9,889 bases of DNA, from positions 1 through 9,889 of the forward strand of contig CAZJWF010000110.1 of the NCBI GenBank assembly GCA_964549375.1. Direction: 5' to 3'. A program made the translations under genes and the position numbers. The stretch is from JAHDDY01 sp964549375. GTDB lineage: Bacteria > Pseudomonadota > Alphaproteobacteria > Rhodobacterales > Rhodobacteraceae. Shown piece after piece: positions 1 to 6,453 of this stretch; the stretch's first letter is position 1, and every line of letters starts with the position of its first letter. The notes beneath the pieces are model-generated. The model was not told the origin of the DNA, ran no database searches, and saw only the letters and a list, made by a program, of their open reading frames with translations.

Positions 1-294
1 ATCCGAAAGTTCAAGCTGGGCGACGGTTCCGAACTGCGCGAGCAGTTGTTGACCTTGTCTGATATGGAGCAGACCTTTTCCTACTGCCTGCTCGATACGC
101 CTGTCCCATTGTTCAACTATGTTGCTCACCTTCGCCTCTTTCCGGTGACAGACGGGGATCGGACCTTCTGGGAATGGGAGAGCCGGTTTGACACGCCAGC
201 CGGGCGGGAAGACGAGCTTAAATCTCTTGTCGCTAACGACATTTATGGCGCTGGGATGGAAGCGATCCGTTCCCTGACGGAGGGACAAGCATGA
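1..294 (+). CDS. SRPBCC-family protein (polyketide cyclase 2-like), C-terminal part
   Basis: The reading frame is open from the first base, so the gene starts upstream; 97 C-terminal residues and the TGA stop are present. The segment has the look of a Bet v1/START-fold (SRPBCC) protein of the polyketide-cyclase-2 type: beta strands around 'YCLLDTPVPLFNYVAHL', then 'TDGDRTFWEWESRFDTPAG', and a closing amphipathic helix. Such proteins bind hydrophobic ligands in a cavity. Its stop overlaps the next start (ATGA, 291-294), so it is translationally coupled to the molybdenum hydroxylase genes. CO dehydrogenase clusters also carry an SRPBCC gene (coxG, a membrane recruiter), but this sequence resembles the general polyketide-cyclase-2 group more than CoxG. 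A role in binding substrate, quinone or enzyme is inference. The TTG at 46 is internal, not a start. Confidence 0.8.
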   Translation: MRKFKLGDGSELREQLLTLSDMEQTFSYCLLDTPVPLFNYVAHLRLFPVTDGDRTFWEWESRFDTPAGREDELKSLVANDIYGAGMEAIRSLTEGQA

Positions 295-1091
295 GCCTGT
301 CGGTCGAGACGTTCCAGACTCTGGATCAGGTGGCCGGAGCGATGGGATCAGACGCCCGCTTTCTGGCGGGAGGAACGTTGGTGATGCGTGACGTCAACGA
401 GGGCGATCAAAGCTTTTCACGGATCCTGCGTTTACCTCAGATGCCGAGCGAAATTCGCGGAGAGGATCAGCGCATTATCATTGACGCCGGGGTGACAATG
501 CATCAAGTCGTTGCGTCCCGTGATCTGGATTTTCTTGCTTCCGTGGCCAGAAGTGTTGGTGGACCGGCTGTACGAGCGATGGGTACGGTCGGCGGAAATC
601 TGTTTGCTCCTCACCCCTATGGTGATTTGGCCGCTGCCCTGTTGGCGCTGGATGGCGAAGTACGTTTTGCCGATGGCCGAACGCAGCCGCTCGAGAACTT
701 CTTTGCCGAACGTGCTAGCGCGGGTCTCGTCGCCGCCGTTTCGATCAACCGACCCCGCAGCGGCGAGTTTCGGTTCCGAAAAGTGAGCCGGGTCAAACCA
801 AAGGGCGTTTCGGTTATGAGCATCGCCGCTTGGTTGCCCGGCGCGCCGAGGCGGGTCGCGCAGGCTCGGATTGCTTTTGGCGCAATGGGATCAACGCCAT
901 TGCGGGCTAAAGGTGTCGAGCAGGCGCTGGAAGGACAGAGCCTTGATGCAGCGGGGATTGAGCGAGCACTGGCTGTGGTTTGCGATGGCCTTGATCCACA
1001 AGATGATGCGCTTGCGTCGGCTTGGTATCGACGTGAGGTTGCGCCGGTTCACCTGCGACGTCTTTTGCTCGATAGAGAGGTGTCGTCGTGA
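291..1091 (+). CDS. FAD-binding subunit of a xanthine dehydrogenase-family molybdenum hydroxylase (CoxM-like)
   Basis: This 266-residue protein is the medium, flavin-carrying subunit. It should take electrons from the 2Fe-2S subunit and pass them to an acceptor such as a quinone, cytochrome or NAD. The FAD pyrophosphate-binding signatures of the CoxM/XdhB family are present: AGGTL at residues 26-30 and TVGGNL at 99-104, followed by 'HPYGDLAAALLALDG'. The C-terminal part ('RFRKVSRVKPKGVSVMSIAAWL', then an 'ARIAFGAMGSTPLRA' stretch) matches the CO dehydrogenase flavoprotein C-terminal domain. The length is slightly under the usual 280-300 residues. The ATG at 291 is preceded by GGAGGG (279-284, six-base spacing) and overlaps the upstream stop; the gene's own TGA overlaps the GTG start of the next gene. 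No Fe-S motif is present, as expected for a separate flavin subunit. Confidence 0.93.
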   Translation: MSLSVETFQTLDQVAGAMGSDARFLAGGTLVMRDVNEGDQSFSRILRLPQMPSEIRGEDQRIIIDAGVTMHQVVASRDLDFLASVARSVGGPAVRAMGTVGGNLFAPHPYGDLAAALLALDGEVRFADGRTQPLENFFAERASAGLVAAVSINRPRSGEFRFRKVSRVKPKGVSVMSIAAWLPGAPRRVAQARIAFGAMGSTPLRAKGVEQALEGQSLDAAGIERALAVVCDGLDPQDDALASAWYRREVAPVHLRRLLLDREVSS

Positions 1092-1567
1092 ACAAGACGC
1101 CCGTTCGCTTTACCCTCAATGGCAGTGAGACGGCCTTGTTTGTCGATCCGGGAGCGAACCTGCTTGATGTGTTGCGGCGGGGTGTCGGTGATCTCTCACC
1201 GAAATTCGGGTGCGGGCAGGGGACATGTGGAACCTGCACTGTGTTGGTCGATGGCGTGCCCCATCTTTCCTGTCTCACACTGGCAGAGTCCGTCGAAGAC
1301 AAAAGTGTGGAAACGGCGGGCGGTTTGCAGGGAACGGAACTTCACCCGCTCCAAACCGCGTTCATGGAGGGATTTGCGGCTCAGTGCGGATATTGTTCGC
1401 CCGGGATGTTGATGGCTGCAAAAGCCCTGCTCGACAGCAACCCCAATCCCACCCGAGATGAGGTGATCGAAGCGATCAGTGGAAATCTTTGCCGTTGTAC
1501 CGGCTATGAACCGATTGTCGAGGCGATCCTGACCGCTGCGCGACGTATGAGTGGGAGGGTCGCCTGA
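1088..1567 (+). CDS. 2Fe-2S subunit of a xanthine dehydrogenase-family molybdenum hydroxylase (CoxS-like)
   Basis: This 159-residue small subunit relays electrons from the molybdenum site to FAD through two [2Fe-2S] clusters. The N-terminal plant-ferredoxin-type cluster has Cys42, Cys47, Cys50 and Cys62 (CGQGTCGTC plus a downstream Cys). The C-terminal helical cluster, the one next to the molybdopterin, has Cys100 and Cys103 (QCGYCSPG) and Cys135 and Cys137 (CRCTGY). Gln99 is the residue that normally touches the pterin cofactor in this family. All eight ligands are intact and the length is typical. The start is GTG at 1088, with AGAGAGG (1074-1080) seven bases upstream; it overlaps the previous stop as GTGA. 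The stop at 1565-1567 shares its last base with the next ATG (TGATG). No Tat signal is visible, so a cytoplasmic complex is expected. Confidence 0.97.
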   Translation: MNKTPVRFTLNGSETALFVDPGANLLDVLRRGVGDLSPKFGCGQGTCGTCTVLVDGVPHLSCLTLAESVEDKSVETAGGLQGTELHPLQTAFMEGFAAQCGYCSPGMLMAAKALLDSNPNPTRDEVIEAISGNLCRCTGYEPIVEAILTAARRMSGRVA

Positions 1568-3453
1568 TGCCGGTGGAGTTCCGCAAAGATCTGTTCGCGA
1601 ACGAGCGAGATGACACCCTCAAAGAAATTGGACAACCGACGATTCGGCAGGACATTCTTGGCCATGTCACGGGGCGGTCCCCTTACTATGACGATCACCT
1701 CTATGATGGCTTGCTCCACATGCGCTGTGTGCGATCGCCGCATCACCACGCACGAATCCGTCATGTCGACTTCAGTGCCGCAGAGCTGATGCCGGGTGTT
1801 GTCCGTGTTGTGCGGCCTGATGATATCCCGCACAACATCAATACATTGCTTTCCCTGATTGGCTTTGGCCGCGACGACGAGGCGCTTTTGCAGCCCGATA
1901 AAGTTGCCTACAAGGGCGAGCCTGTTCTGGCTATTATCGCGCGAACGGAGAGGCAGGCACGGGATGCTGTCGCGGCTGTCCGCGTCGATTGGGAAACGTT
2001 GCCTCATGTTTTGGATGTCGAGGACGCACTTAAGAGCGACTCGCCTGTTGTAAACGGTACTTACCCGAACAATACTTTCGATTATCACGATCTTTACGAC
2101 CATCAGAAACTTCGCTTCGGTGACGTCGAAAAGGGCTTTGCCGAAGCTGATCATATCATCGAAGGCGAATATCAGATGTCGCCGATCGAACAGGCTCCGA
2201 TGGAAACCTGCGGAGCCATCGCGGCTCCTGAAACCAATGATCGTTTCGTTTGTCACACGTCAACACAGGCATTGTTCTTTTCGCTTGGAACAACGGCGAA
2301 GCTGCTCGAGATGCCTTCCAGTCGTTTACATTTCATCGGCGGCACAGTCGGCGGCGGTTTCGGTGGTAAGGTTGACAGCGTCGTCGAGCCGATGGCGGTG
2401 CTCGGGGCAAAGCTGACCGGACAGCCTGTCAAGTTCATGTGGGACCGATCGGAAGAGATGCAGGTTGGCGCGCCGCGCGGCGCTGAACGCTGGCGCATCA
2501 AGGACGGCGTGACGAAGGATGGGCGAATCCTTGCACGTCAGTTCACCGGCTTCTTTGACAGCGGCGCTTATACGCGCCTGTCATCTTACGCCGTCGTCAA
2601 GTGTACAGGTCATCTCCCCGGACCCTACACAATCCCGAACGTTGCTTCGAATGTCTACTGTGTCTTTACCAATCGGACCCCAGCTACCGCGATGCGAGGC
2701 TTCGGGATTACCGGCGTCGATTTTTCCATCGAATGCCACATGGACAAAGTGGCCGAGGTGGTCGGGATTGATCCCATCGAGTTGCGTATTCTCAATGCGT
2801 ATCGCGACGGCGATATGAAAGCGCATCGTCGCGAGGCTAAGAACTGCGCCCTTGTTGAGTGTTGTCAGGTGGCGGCAGAAAAGTCTCGTTGGCCTCTCTC
2901 CAGCGATGCACGGGCTGCGTCGAGTATGGTCGGTGGCGGTGAGGGATGGCGAGTGGAAATTCCTGAAACGGCGACCGATCAGGTTGGACGCATTGGTGAG
3001 CGCCGTCGATCAACAATTCCCACCGAACCGGATGCGGGGGCCGATGCGACACGTCGCGTCGCGGCGGGCGCACGCCGCGACGACACATCGCGCGCGGCGG
3101 AAGCGCAGGACACAGACATGGTGATCGAGCCCGCGCGGACCGGGTATCTCGGCGAACAATATGCGCATCCTGTCGACGGGGCAGCCGTAGCGCCGACGGC
3201 ACCTGGGAGTAGAAGAGTCCAACCCGCCGCATCTCTACCACCCGTCGCACCCCCTGCAGCACTGACGAGTCCTTCCTCGGGGCGCGCTCCGAAGCCGCCA
3301 GTTGGCACGACAGGAATCGGCGCGCCGTCGACGGCGCCGACTCCGCCACCAGCCGACCCGGTTTCGGAGGCACCGGCTGCCGTGAAACCTGTCGAACGCG
3401 GATTAAAGCGACTCGGCGCATCGCGCTTTATCTCTGGTACGCGGAGGCGCTGA
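1567..3453 (+). CDS. Molybdopterin-binding large subunit, first half (hammerhead + MoCoBD_1), with a long Pro/Ala/Arg-rich C-terminal tail
   Basis: This 628-residue protein is the first part of a CoxL/XdhA-type large subunit. Residues about 25-135 form the a/b hammerhead domain (SPHHHARI at 57-64; a KGEPV segment further on). Residues about 150-440 form the first molybdopterin-binding domain: QAPME at 209-213, the Gly-rich GTVGGGFGGK at 259-268 and AMRGFG at 375-380. The last motif sits where CO dehydrogenase has its active-site Cys (AYRCSFR), so copper-type CO oxidation is unlikely. Family similarity stops near residue 444 (after 'AAEKSRWPL'). The remaining 184 residues are low-complexity: acidic/Arg-rich, then Pro/Ala-rich at about 559-605, ending in a basic SRFISGTRRR. 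The second molybdopterin domain is missing and is supplied by the next gene. GGGAGGG (1553-1559) precedes the ATG. Split large subunits are known, for example NdhL/NdhM of Eubacterium barkeri nicotinate dehydrogenase. Confidence 0.92.
   Translation: MPVEFRKDLFANERDDTLKEIGQPTIRQDILGHVTGRSPYYDDHLYDGLLHMRCVRSPHHHARIRHVDFSAAELMPGVVRVVRPDDIPHNINTLLSLIGFGRDDEALLQPDKVAYKGEPVLAIIARTERQARDAVAAVRVDWETLPHVLDVEDALKSDSPVVNGTYPNNTFDYHDLYDHQKLRFGDVEKGFAEADHIIEGEYQMSPIEQAPMETCGAIAAPETNDRFVCHTSTQALFFSLGTTAKLLEMPSSRLHFIGGTVGGGFGGKVDSVVEPMAVLGAKLTGQPVKFMWDRSEEMQVGAPRGAERWRIKDGVTKDGRILARQFTGFFDSGAYTRLSSYAVVKCTGHLPGPYTIPNVASNVYCVFTNRTPATAMRGFGITGVDFSIECHMDKVAEVVGIDPIELRILNAYRDGDMKAHRREAKNCALVECCQVAAEKSRWPLSSDARAASSMVGGGEGWRVEIPETATDQVGRIGERRRSTIPTEPDAGADATRRVAAGARRDDTSRAAEAQDTDMVIEPARTGYLGEQYAHPVDGAAVAPTAPGSRRVQPAASLPPVAPPAALTSPSSGRAPKPPVGTTGIGAPSTAPTPPPADPVSEAPAAVKPVERGLKRLGASRFISGTRRR
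3057..3082 (+). repeat. Perfect 10-bp GC-rich inverted repeat (hairpin) inside the large-subunit tail
   Basis: The arms CGTCGCGGCG (3057-3066) and CGCCGCGACG (3073-3082) are exact reverse complements around a six-base loop, GGCGCA. The RNA would form a strong stem. No T-tract follows, so it is not an intrinsic terminator. It lies within the coding tail of the first large-subunit gene, 373 bases before the second-half start. It may be a by-product of Arg/Ala codon composition, or may influence mRNA stability or translation between the two halves. Confidence 0.5.
3322..3337. repeat. 16-bp perfect palindrome inside the large-subunit tail
   Basis: GCGCCGTCGACGGCGC reads the same on both strands, centred on a GTCGAC hexamer. 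It falls within the Pro/Ala-rich part of the tail, about 115 bases before that gene's stop. It has no loop and no T-tract. It could be a chance product of GC-rich codons; no binding function can be assigned. Confidence 0.4.
3443..3447 (+). promoter_or_regulatory. Ribosome binding site for the second-half large subunit
   Basis: GGAGG lies seven bases before the ATG at 3455, embedded in the last codons of the upstream gene. It supports independent initiation of the second half. Together with the TGA at 3451-3453 it argues that the two halves are separate polypeptides rather than one gene broken by a sequencing error. Confidence 0.75.
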
Positions 3454-3454
3454 G

Positions 3455-4477
3455 ATGGCTATTCACACAGGGCGCGGTTTTGCCGCCATCAATTATCCGA
3501 TTGGAATGAACCTGGGGGGCGATCCTTCTCAAGCGCTGGTTCACTCAACACCGGATGGAAAGTTCATGGTCTCCTTGTCTTCTATTGATCTGGGGCAAGG
3601 GATGAAGTCGGTCACGCGGCAGATCGCTGCGGAGACACTCGGCGTGCCGGTGGCGGATGTCTATGTCGACACCGCCGATAGCGATACAGGTCCACATTGT
3701 ATGGGCAGCTTTGCCTCACGCGGCACGCACCGCGTTGGCAATGCCGTGATCCGCGCGGCAACCGAAGCACGCAATGCGATGCTCGAAGCCGCGTCACAAG
3801 AATTGGAGGTCAACGCATCTGACCTCGATACGGACGGCGCTGGGAAGATCCACGTCAAGGGTGCGCCCTCGCGATCAATTACGGTCGCCGATACAGCGAT
3901 CGCAGCTCAATTTAAACAGGGTCGTACTCTGTCAGGTCGCGGTATTTTTCTGATTCCACCCAATCAAGCGGACCCGGATACGGGAGAGATGTCGCCCGTC
4001 TCTTGCTTTGCTCATGCTGCGTTGGTCGTCGATGTTTCTGTCGATGACGAGACGGGTGAGGTTGAAGTGACGGAGATCAATTCCGCTTATGAAGTCGGGC
4101 GTGCGCTGAACCCCAAACTCGTCGAGCAACAACTGATCGGCGGTGCGTGGATGGGCGTCAGCCATGCTCTTTATGAGACGACCGAGCCGTATTATCCCGA
4201 GCGAGATCACGGGCCGACTGATTTCAATCACTACCTACAACCCGGCCCCGGCGAGATCGTGCCACACAACATCGCCATCCTCGAACGTCCGGCGGAAGAT
4301 GCGCCGTTTGGGGGGAAGGGACCGGGAGAGATGTGTGCCAACCCGGTGCTGCCAGCGATTGCCAACGCGATCTACAACGCCGTGGGTGTCCGTTGCGACA
4401 ATCTGCCGATCACACCCGAGAAAGTTCTGCGCGGGTTGCGCAGCAACGGCGGCGCAGTCTCGAAGGGGAGGCATTAA
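3455..4477 (+). CDS. Molybdopterin-binding large subunit, second half (MoCoBD_2)
   Basis: This 340-residue protein starts exactly where a single-chain large subunit resumes after the inter-domain linker. Landmarks are GRGF at 6-9, DLGQG at 45-49, MGSFASRGT at 83-91 and, near the C-terminus, FGGKGPGEM at 285-293. Glu292 in that last motif corresponds to the conserved base that activates the Mo-bound hydroxide in this family. The long 'ALVVDVSVDDETGEVEVTEINSAYEVGRALNP' stretch (in part) is also typical. It contains no hammerhead or first molybdopterin domain, so it can only work with the product of the preceding gene. The two genes are separated by one base. Added to residues 1-444 of the first half, it gives about 784 residues, the normal full length. 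It is well conserved and shows no decay, so the split looks functional. Confidence 0.93.
   Translation: MAIHTGRGFAAINYPIGMNLGGDPSQALVHSTPDGKFMVSLSSIDLGQGMKSVTRQIAAETLGVPVADVYVDTADSDTGPHCMGSFASRGTHRVGNAVIRAATEARNAMLEAASQELEVNASDLDTDGAGKIHVKGAPSRSITVADTAIAAQFKQGRTLSGRGIFLIPPNQADPDTGEMSPVSCFAHAALVVDVSVDDETGEVEVTEINSAYEVGRALNPKLVEQQLIGGAWMGVSHALYETTEPYYPERDHGPTDFNHYLQPGPGEIVPHNIAILERPAEDAPFGGKGPGEMCANPVLPAIANAIYNAVGVRCDNLPITPEKVLRGLRSNGGAVSKGRH
4465..4471 (+). promoter_or_regulatory. Ribosome binding site selecting the GTG start of the MoxR-type ATPase
   Basis: GGGGAGG sits nine bases before the GTG at 4481, inside the last codons of the upstream large-subunit gene. It is a strong Shine-Dalgarno match at normal spacing. 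It favours this GTG start, which also leaves a complete N-terminal helix ahead of the Walker A motif. Confidence 0.7.
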
Positions 4478-4480
4478 ACC

Positions 4481-5362
4481 GTGGCCGTTTCTCCTTCGAT
4501 AGGTGGCATTGACTCTCCGGGTGTCCTGCGCGACGCACTGAGCGGGGCGCAGTATCTTGCCAGCGAAGAACTGTCGACGGCGGCGTATTTGGCACTCGCG
4601 CTCGGCAAACCATTGTTGCTGGAGGGTGCACCGGGGGTCGGGAAAACCGAAGCGGCTAAAGCCATCGGCGCGGTGTTATCGCGCAATGTCATCCGTCTAC
4701 AATGCTACGAGGGGATCGACGCGGCGTCGGCACTTTACGAATGGAACTATCCTCGTCAGATGCTCGCCATCCGGCAGGCAGGGGATGAGTTCGTCAATAT
4801 CTATGGTGATGAGTATCTTTTGGAGCGACCATTGCTTGCGGCGCTGCGCGCTCCCGAAAGCAGTGTTCTTCTCATCGACGAGATTGATCGTGCCGATGCT
4901 GAATTTGAGGCGTTTCTGCTCGAGTTTCTCTCTGACTTCAGCATCTCGATTCCGGAAAGTGGACCTGTGCGGGCAGTCCACCCACCTGTCGTGTTGCTCA
5001 CATCAAACCGAACGCGTGACCTGCATGAAGCTTTGCGTCGGCGCTGCGTTTATCACTGGATAGACTATCCCGACGCCGCACTTGAAGCCGAGATCGTGAT
5101 GGCGCGGGCAAGCACTGTCGCGCACGGAACGGCTGACGCCGTTGTTGCGTCCGTTGGCCTATTGAGAAATGAACCGCTCGCCAAACCGCCGGGAGTTGCG
5201 GAAACCGTCGAATGGGCCGAAGCCGCTACATTGTTAAGCGAGCAAGGCGTCCGCTGGCCGGAGGCGTTCCGCCGTTCGCTGGGGGTCGCGCTGAAGGATC
5301 AAGAGGATATTGCGTATCTGGAACCCCGCCTTGGCGAATTTCTCCCCGGAGAAGCGGCATGA
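4481..5362 (+). CDS. MoxR-family AAA+ ATPase (CoxD-like), probable molybdenum-enzyme maturation factor
   Basis: This 293-residue AAA+ protein has Walker A GAPGVGKT at residues 49-56, Walker B LLIDEID with Asp133 and Glu134, and a sensor-1 segment 'LLTSNRTRDLHEALRRRC' with Asn176. This is the MoxR pattern, close to that of CoxD. In carboxydotrophs CoxD is an ATP-dependent chaperone-like factor needed to finish the active site of CO dehydrogenase, and MoxR ATPases generally work with VWA partners. Here the gene directly follows the large-subunit genes and overlaps a VWA gene by four bases, which fits the same division of labour. The start is GTG. The protein is probably cytoplasmic, with no signal peptide or membrane segment. 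Activity on this particular enzyme is inferred from gene order. Confidence 0.92.
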   Translation: MAVSPSIGGIDSPGVLRDALSGAQYLASEELSTAAYLALALGKPLLLEGAPGVGKTEAAKAIGAVLSRNVIRLQCYEGIDAASALYEWNYPRQMLAIRQAGDEFVNIYGDEYLLERPLLAALRAPESSVLLIDEIDRADAEFEAFLLEFLSDFSISIPESGPVRAVHPPVVLLTSNRTRDLHEALRRRCVYHWIDYPDAALEAEIVMARASTVAHGTADAVVASVGLLRNEPLAKPPGVAETVEWAEAATLLSEQGVRWPEAFRRSLGVALKDQEDIAYLEPRLGEFLPGEAA

Positions 5363-6453
5363 GCTTGCCCGCCGCCATCAAACCGTTCCTCGAGTTCCCC
5401 GGAGTCTTGCGTGCGCACGGTTTCGCGGTGTCTCCCGATCAGAGCATAGGTTGGCTTGAGGCGATTGGTTTGCTGGGGCCGCGAGAGATGGGTGATATTC
5501 GGCGATCCGCTGTCGCCATGCTGGCGATTCCAAAAGAACGCGAACCCGAGTTCGATACACTTTTTGACGGTTTTTTTTTCGGGCAAACCATCAGCGCACC
5601 GGTGACGGCCGACGATGACGAGGTTGATGCGTTTGAGCCGACGGGGACCGAGACCGAGATTGAGGAAGACTCTGACGAAAGGGAAATTGGCACTGACGCA
5701 ACTGCGGCGGAACGTCTCGCCCGTCGTGCATTGGGCGGCGGCGAGGAAGACGCGCTGCGTCGGTTTTCGCGTTTGGCACCGCGCCGGCTTCCGCGTCGGC
5801 GTTCTTATCGCCGGGTGAGGGCCAAGCGTGGCGATACGATGGATGTGCGTCGCGCGCTGCGGGAGGCTGTCCGGAAAGACGGGGAGGTGATGCTTCTGCC
5901 CCAGCGCCGTCGCAAATTGCGCCAGCGTCCCGTTCTGCTTTTAATTGATGTCTCCGGTTCGATGAAAGAACGGACTAATGATCTCGTTCGCTTTGGCCAT
6001 GCGTTGGCGAACAACAGTTTGCGATTTGAGGCCTTTACGCTGGGGACGCGGCTGACGCGGATAACGCCTGCACTGAGCGTTAGAGAGCAATCTTCGGCGC
6101 TCAATCGTGTCGCTGGGCTCGTCGCTGACCTCGATGGCGGAACACGAATAGGCGAGGCTTTGCAAACGTTGCTTGCCGTACCGCGCTACGCAGGGTTTGC
6201 GCGGGGCGCTGCTATCATTGTTCTCTCGGACGGTTTGGAGCGCGGAGAGCCAAACGCGATGATCGACGCCGTTCGGCGACTGTCGCGCATGGCGTGGCGG
6301 ATTATCTGGTTGTCACCTCTGGCCGGGCGTGAAGACTATCGGCCGGAAACCGAAGCCTTAGGAGCGGTTCTCTCCGATCTTGACGGTCTCGATGATGGCG
6401 GTTCGCTCGATGCCATTTGTACGCGTGTGCTCAACATGGCGAGGGCCGCATGA
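5359..6453 (+). CDS. VWA-domain protein (CoxE-like), partner of the MoxR ATPase
   Basis: This 364-residue protein has the CoxE architecture. An N-terminal helical region (1-70) is followed by a strongly acidic linker (85-113, many Asp/Glu), an Arg-rich segment (134-157) and then a von Willebrand A domain from about 190 to the end. The metal-ion-dependent adhesion site is complete: DVSGS at 197-201, Thr262 in DGGTR and Asp291 in LSDG. VWA proteins of this type bind the MoxR ATPase and present it to a client, here presumably the Mo hydroxylase. ATG 5359 is chosen because it overlaps the upstream stop as ATGA with GGAGAAG at 5348-5354; the frame stays open upstream to 5212, but that would duplicate coding of the ATPase C-terminus. 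A nine-T run (5571-5579) encodes Phe72-74. The stop overlaps the next ATG. Confidence 0.9.
   Translation: MSLPAAIKPFLEFPGVLRAHGFAVSPDQSIGWLEAIGLLGPREMGDIRRSAVAMLAIPKEREPEFDTLFDGFFFGQTISAPVTADDDEVDAFEPTGTETEIEEDSDEREIGTDATAAERLARRALGGGEEDALRRFSRLAPRRLPRRRSYRRVRAKRGDTMDVRRALREAVRKDGEVMLLPQRRRKLRQRPVLLLIDVSGSMKERTNDLVRFGHALANNSLRFEAFTLGTRLTRITPALSVREQSSALNRVAGLVADLDGGTRIGEALQTLLAVPRYAGFARGAAIIVLSDGLERGEPNAMIDAVRRLSRMAWRIIWLSPLAGREDYRPETEALGAVLSDLDGLDDGGSLDAICTRVLNMARAA

Noticed and set aside
1504..2256. Antisense open frame of 250 codons
   Set aside because: It lies fully opposite the well-supported Fe-S and large-subunit genes, has no recognisable domain, and is explained by codon-position bias.
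2837..3421. Antisense open frame of 194 codons across the large-subunit tail
   Set aside because: The translation is Arg/Pro-rich with no domain, as expected for the complement of GC-rich low-complexity coding; no ribosome site or conserved motif is evident.
1567..4477. The large subunit as a pseudogene or frameshifted single gene
   Set aside because: The second-half frame has stops within the tail (for example at 3122 and 3188), so no one-base shift rejoins the halves. The second half also has its own ribosome site and start, and both halves keep all family motifs.
5212..5358. N-terminal extension of the VWA protein upstream of 5359
   Set aside because: It would overlap the conserved ATPase reading frame by about 150 bases. 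The ATG at 5359 has a ribosome site and the ATGA overlap used throughout the operon.
6417..6449. N-terminal extension of the amidohydrolase
   Set aside because: The family starts directly at MIDAHHH; the extra 11 codons lie within the VWA gene and have no better initiation site.
291..6453. A genuine CO dehydrogenase (coxMSLDE) operon
   Set aside because: The large subunit has AMRGFG instead of the Cys-containing AYRCSFR loop that carries the copper site in form I CO dehydrogenase, and the downstream genes are hydrolases.
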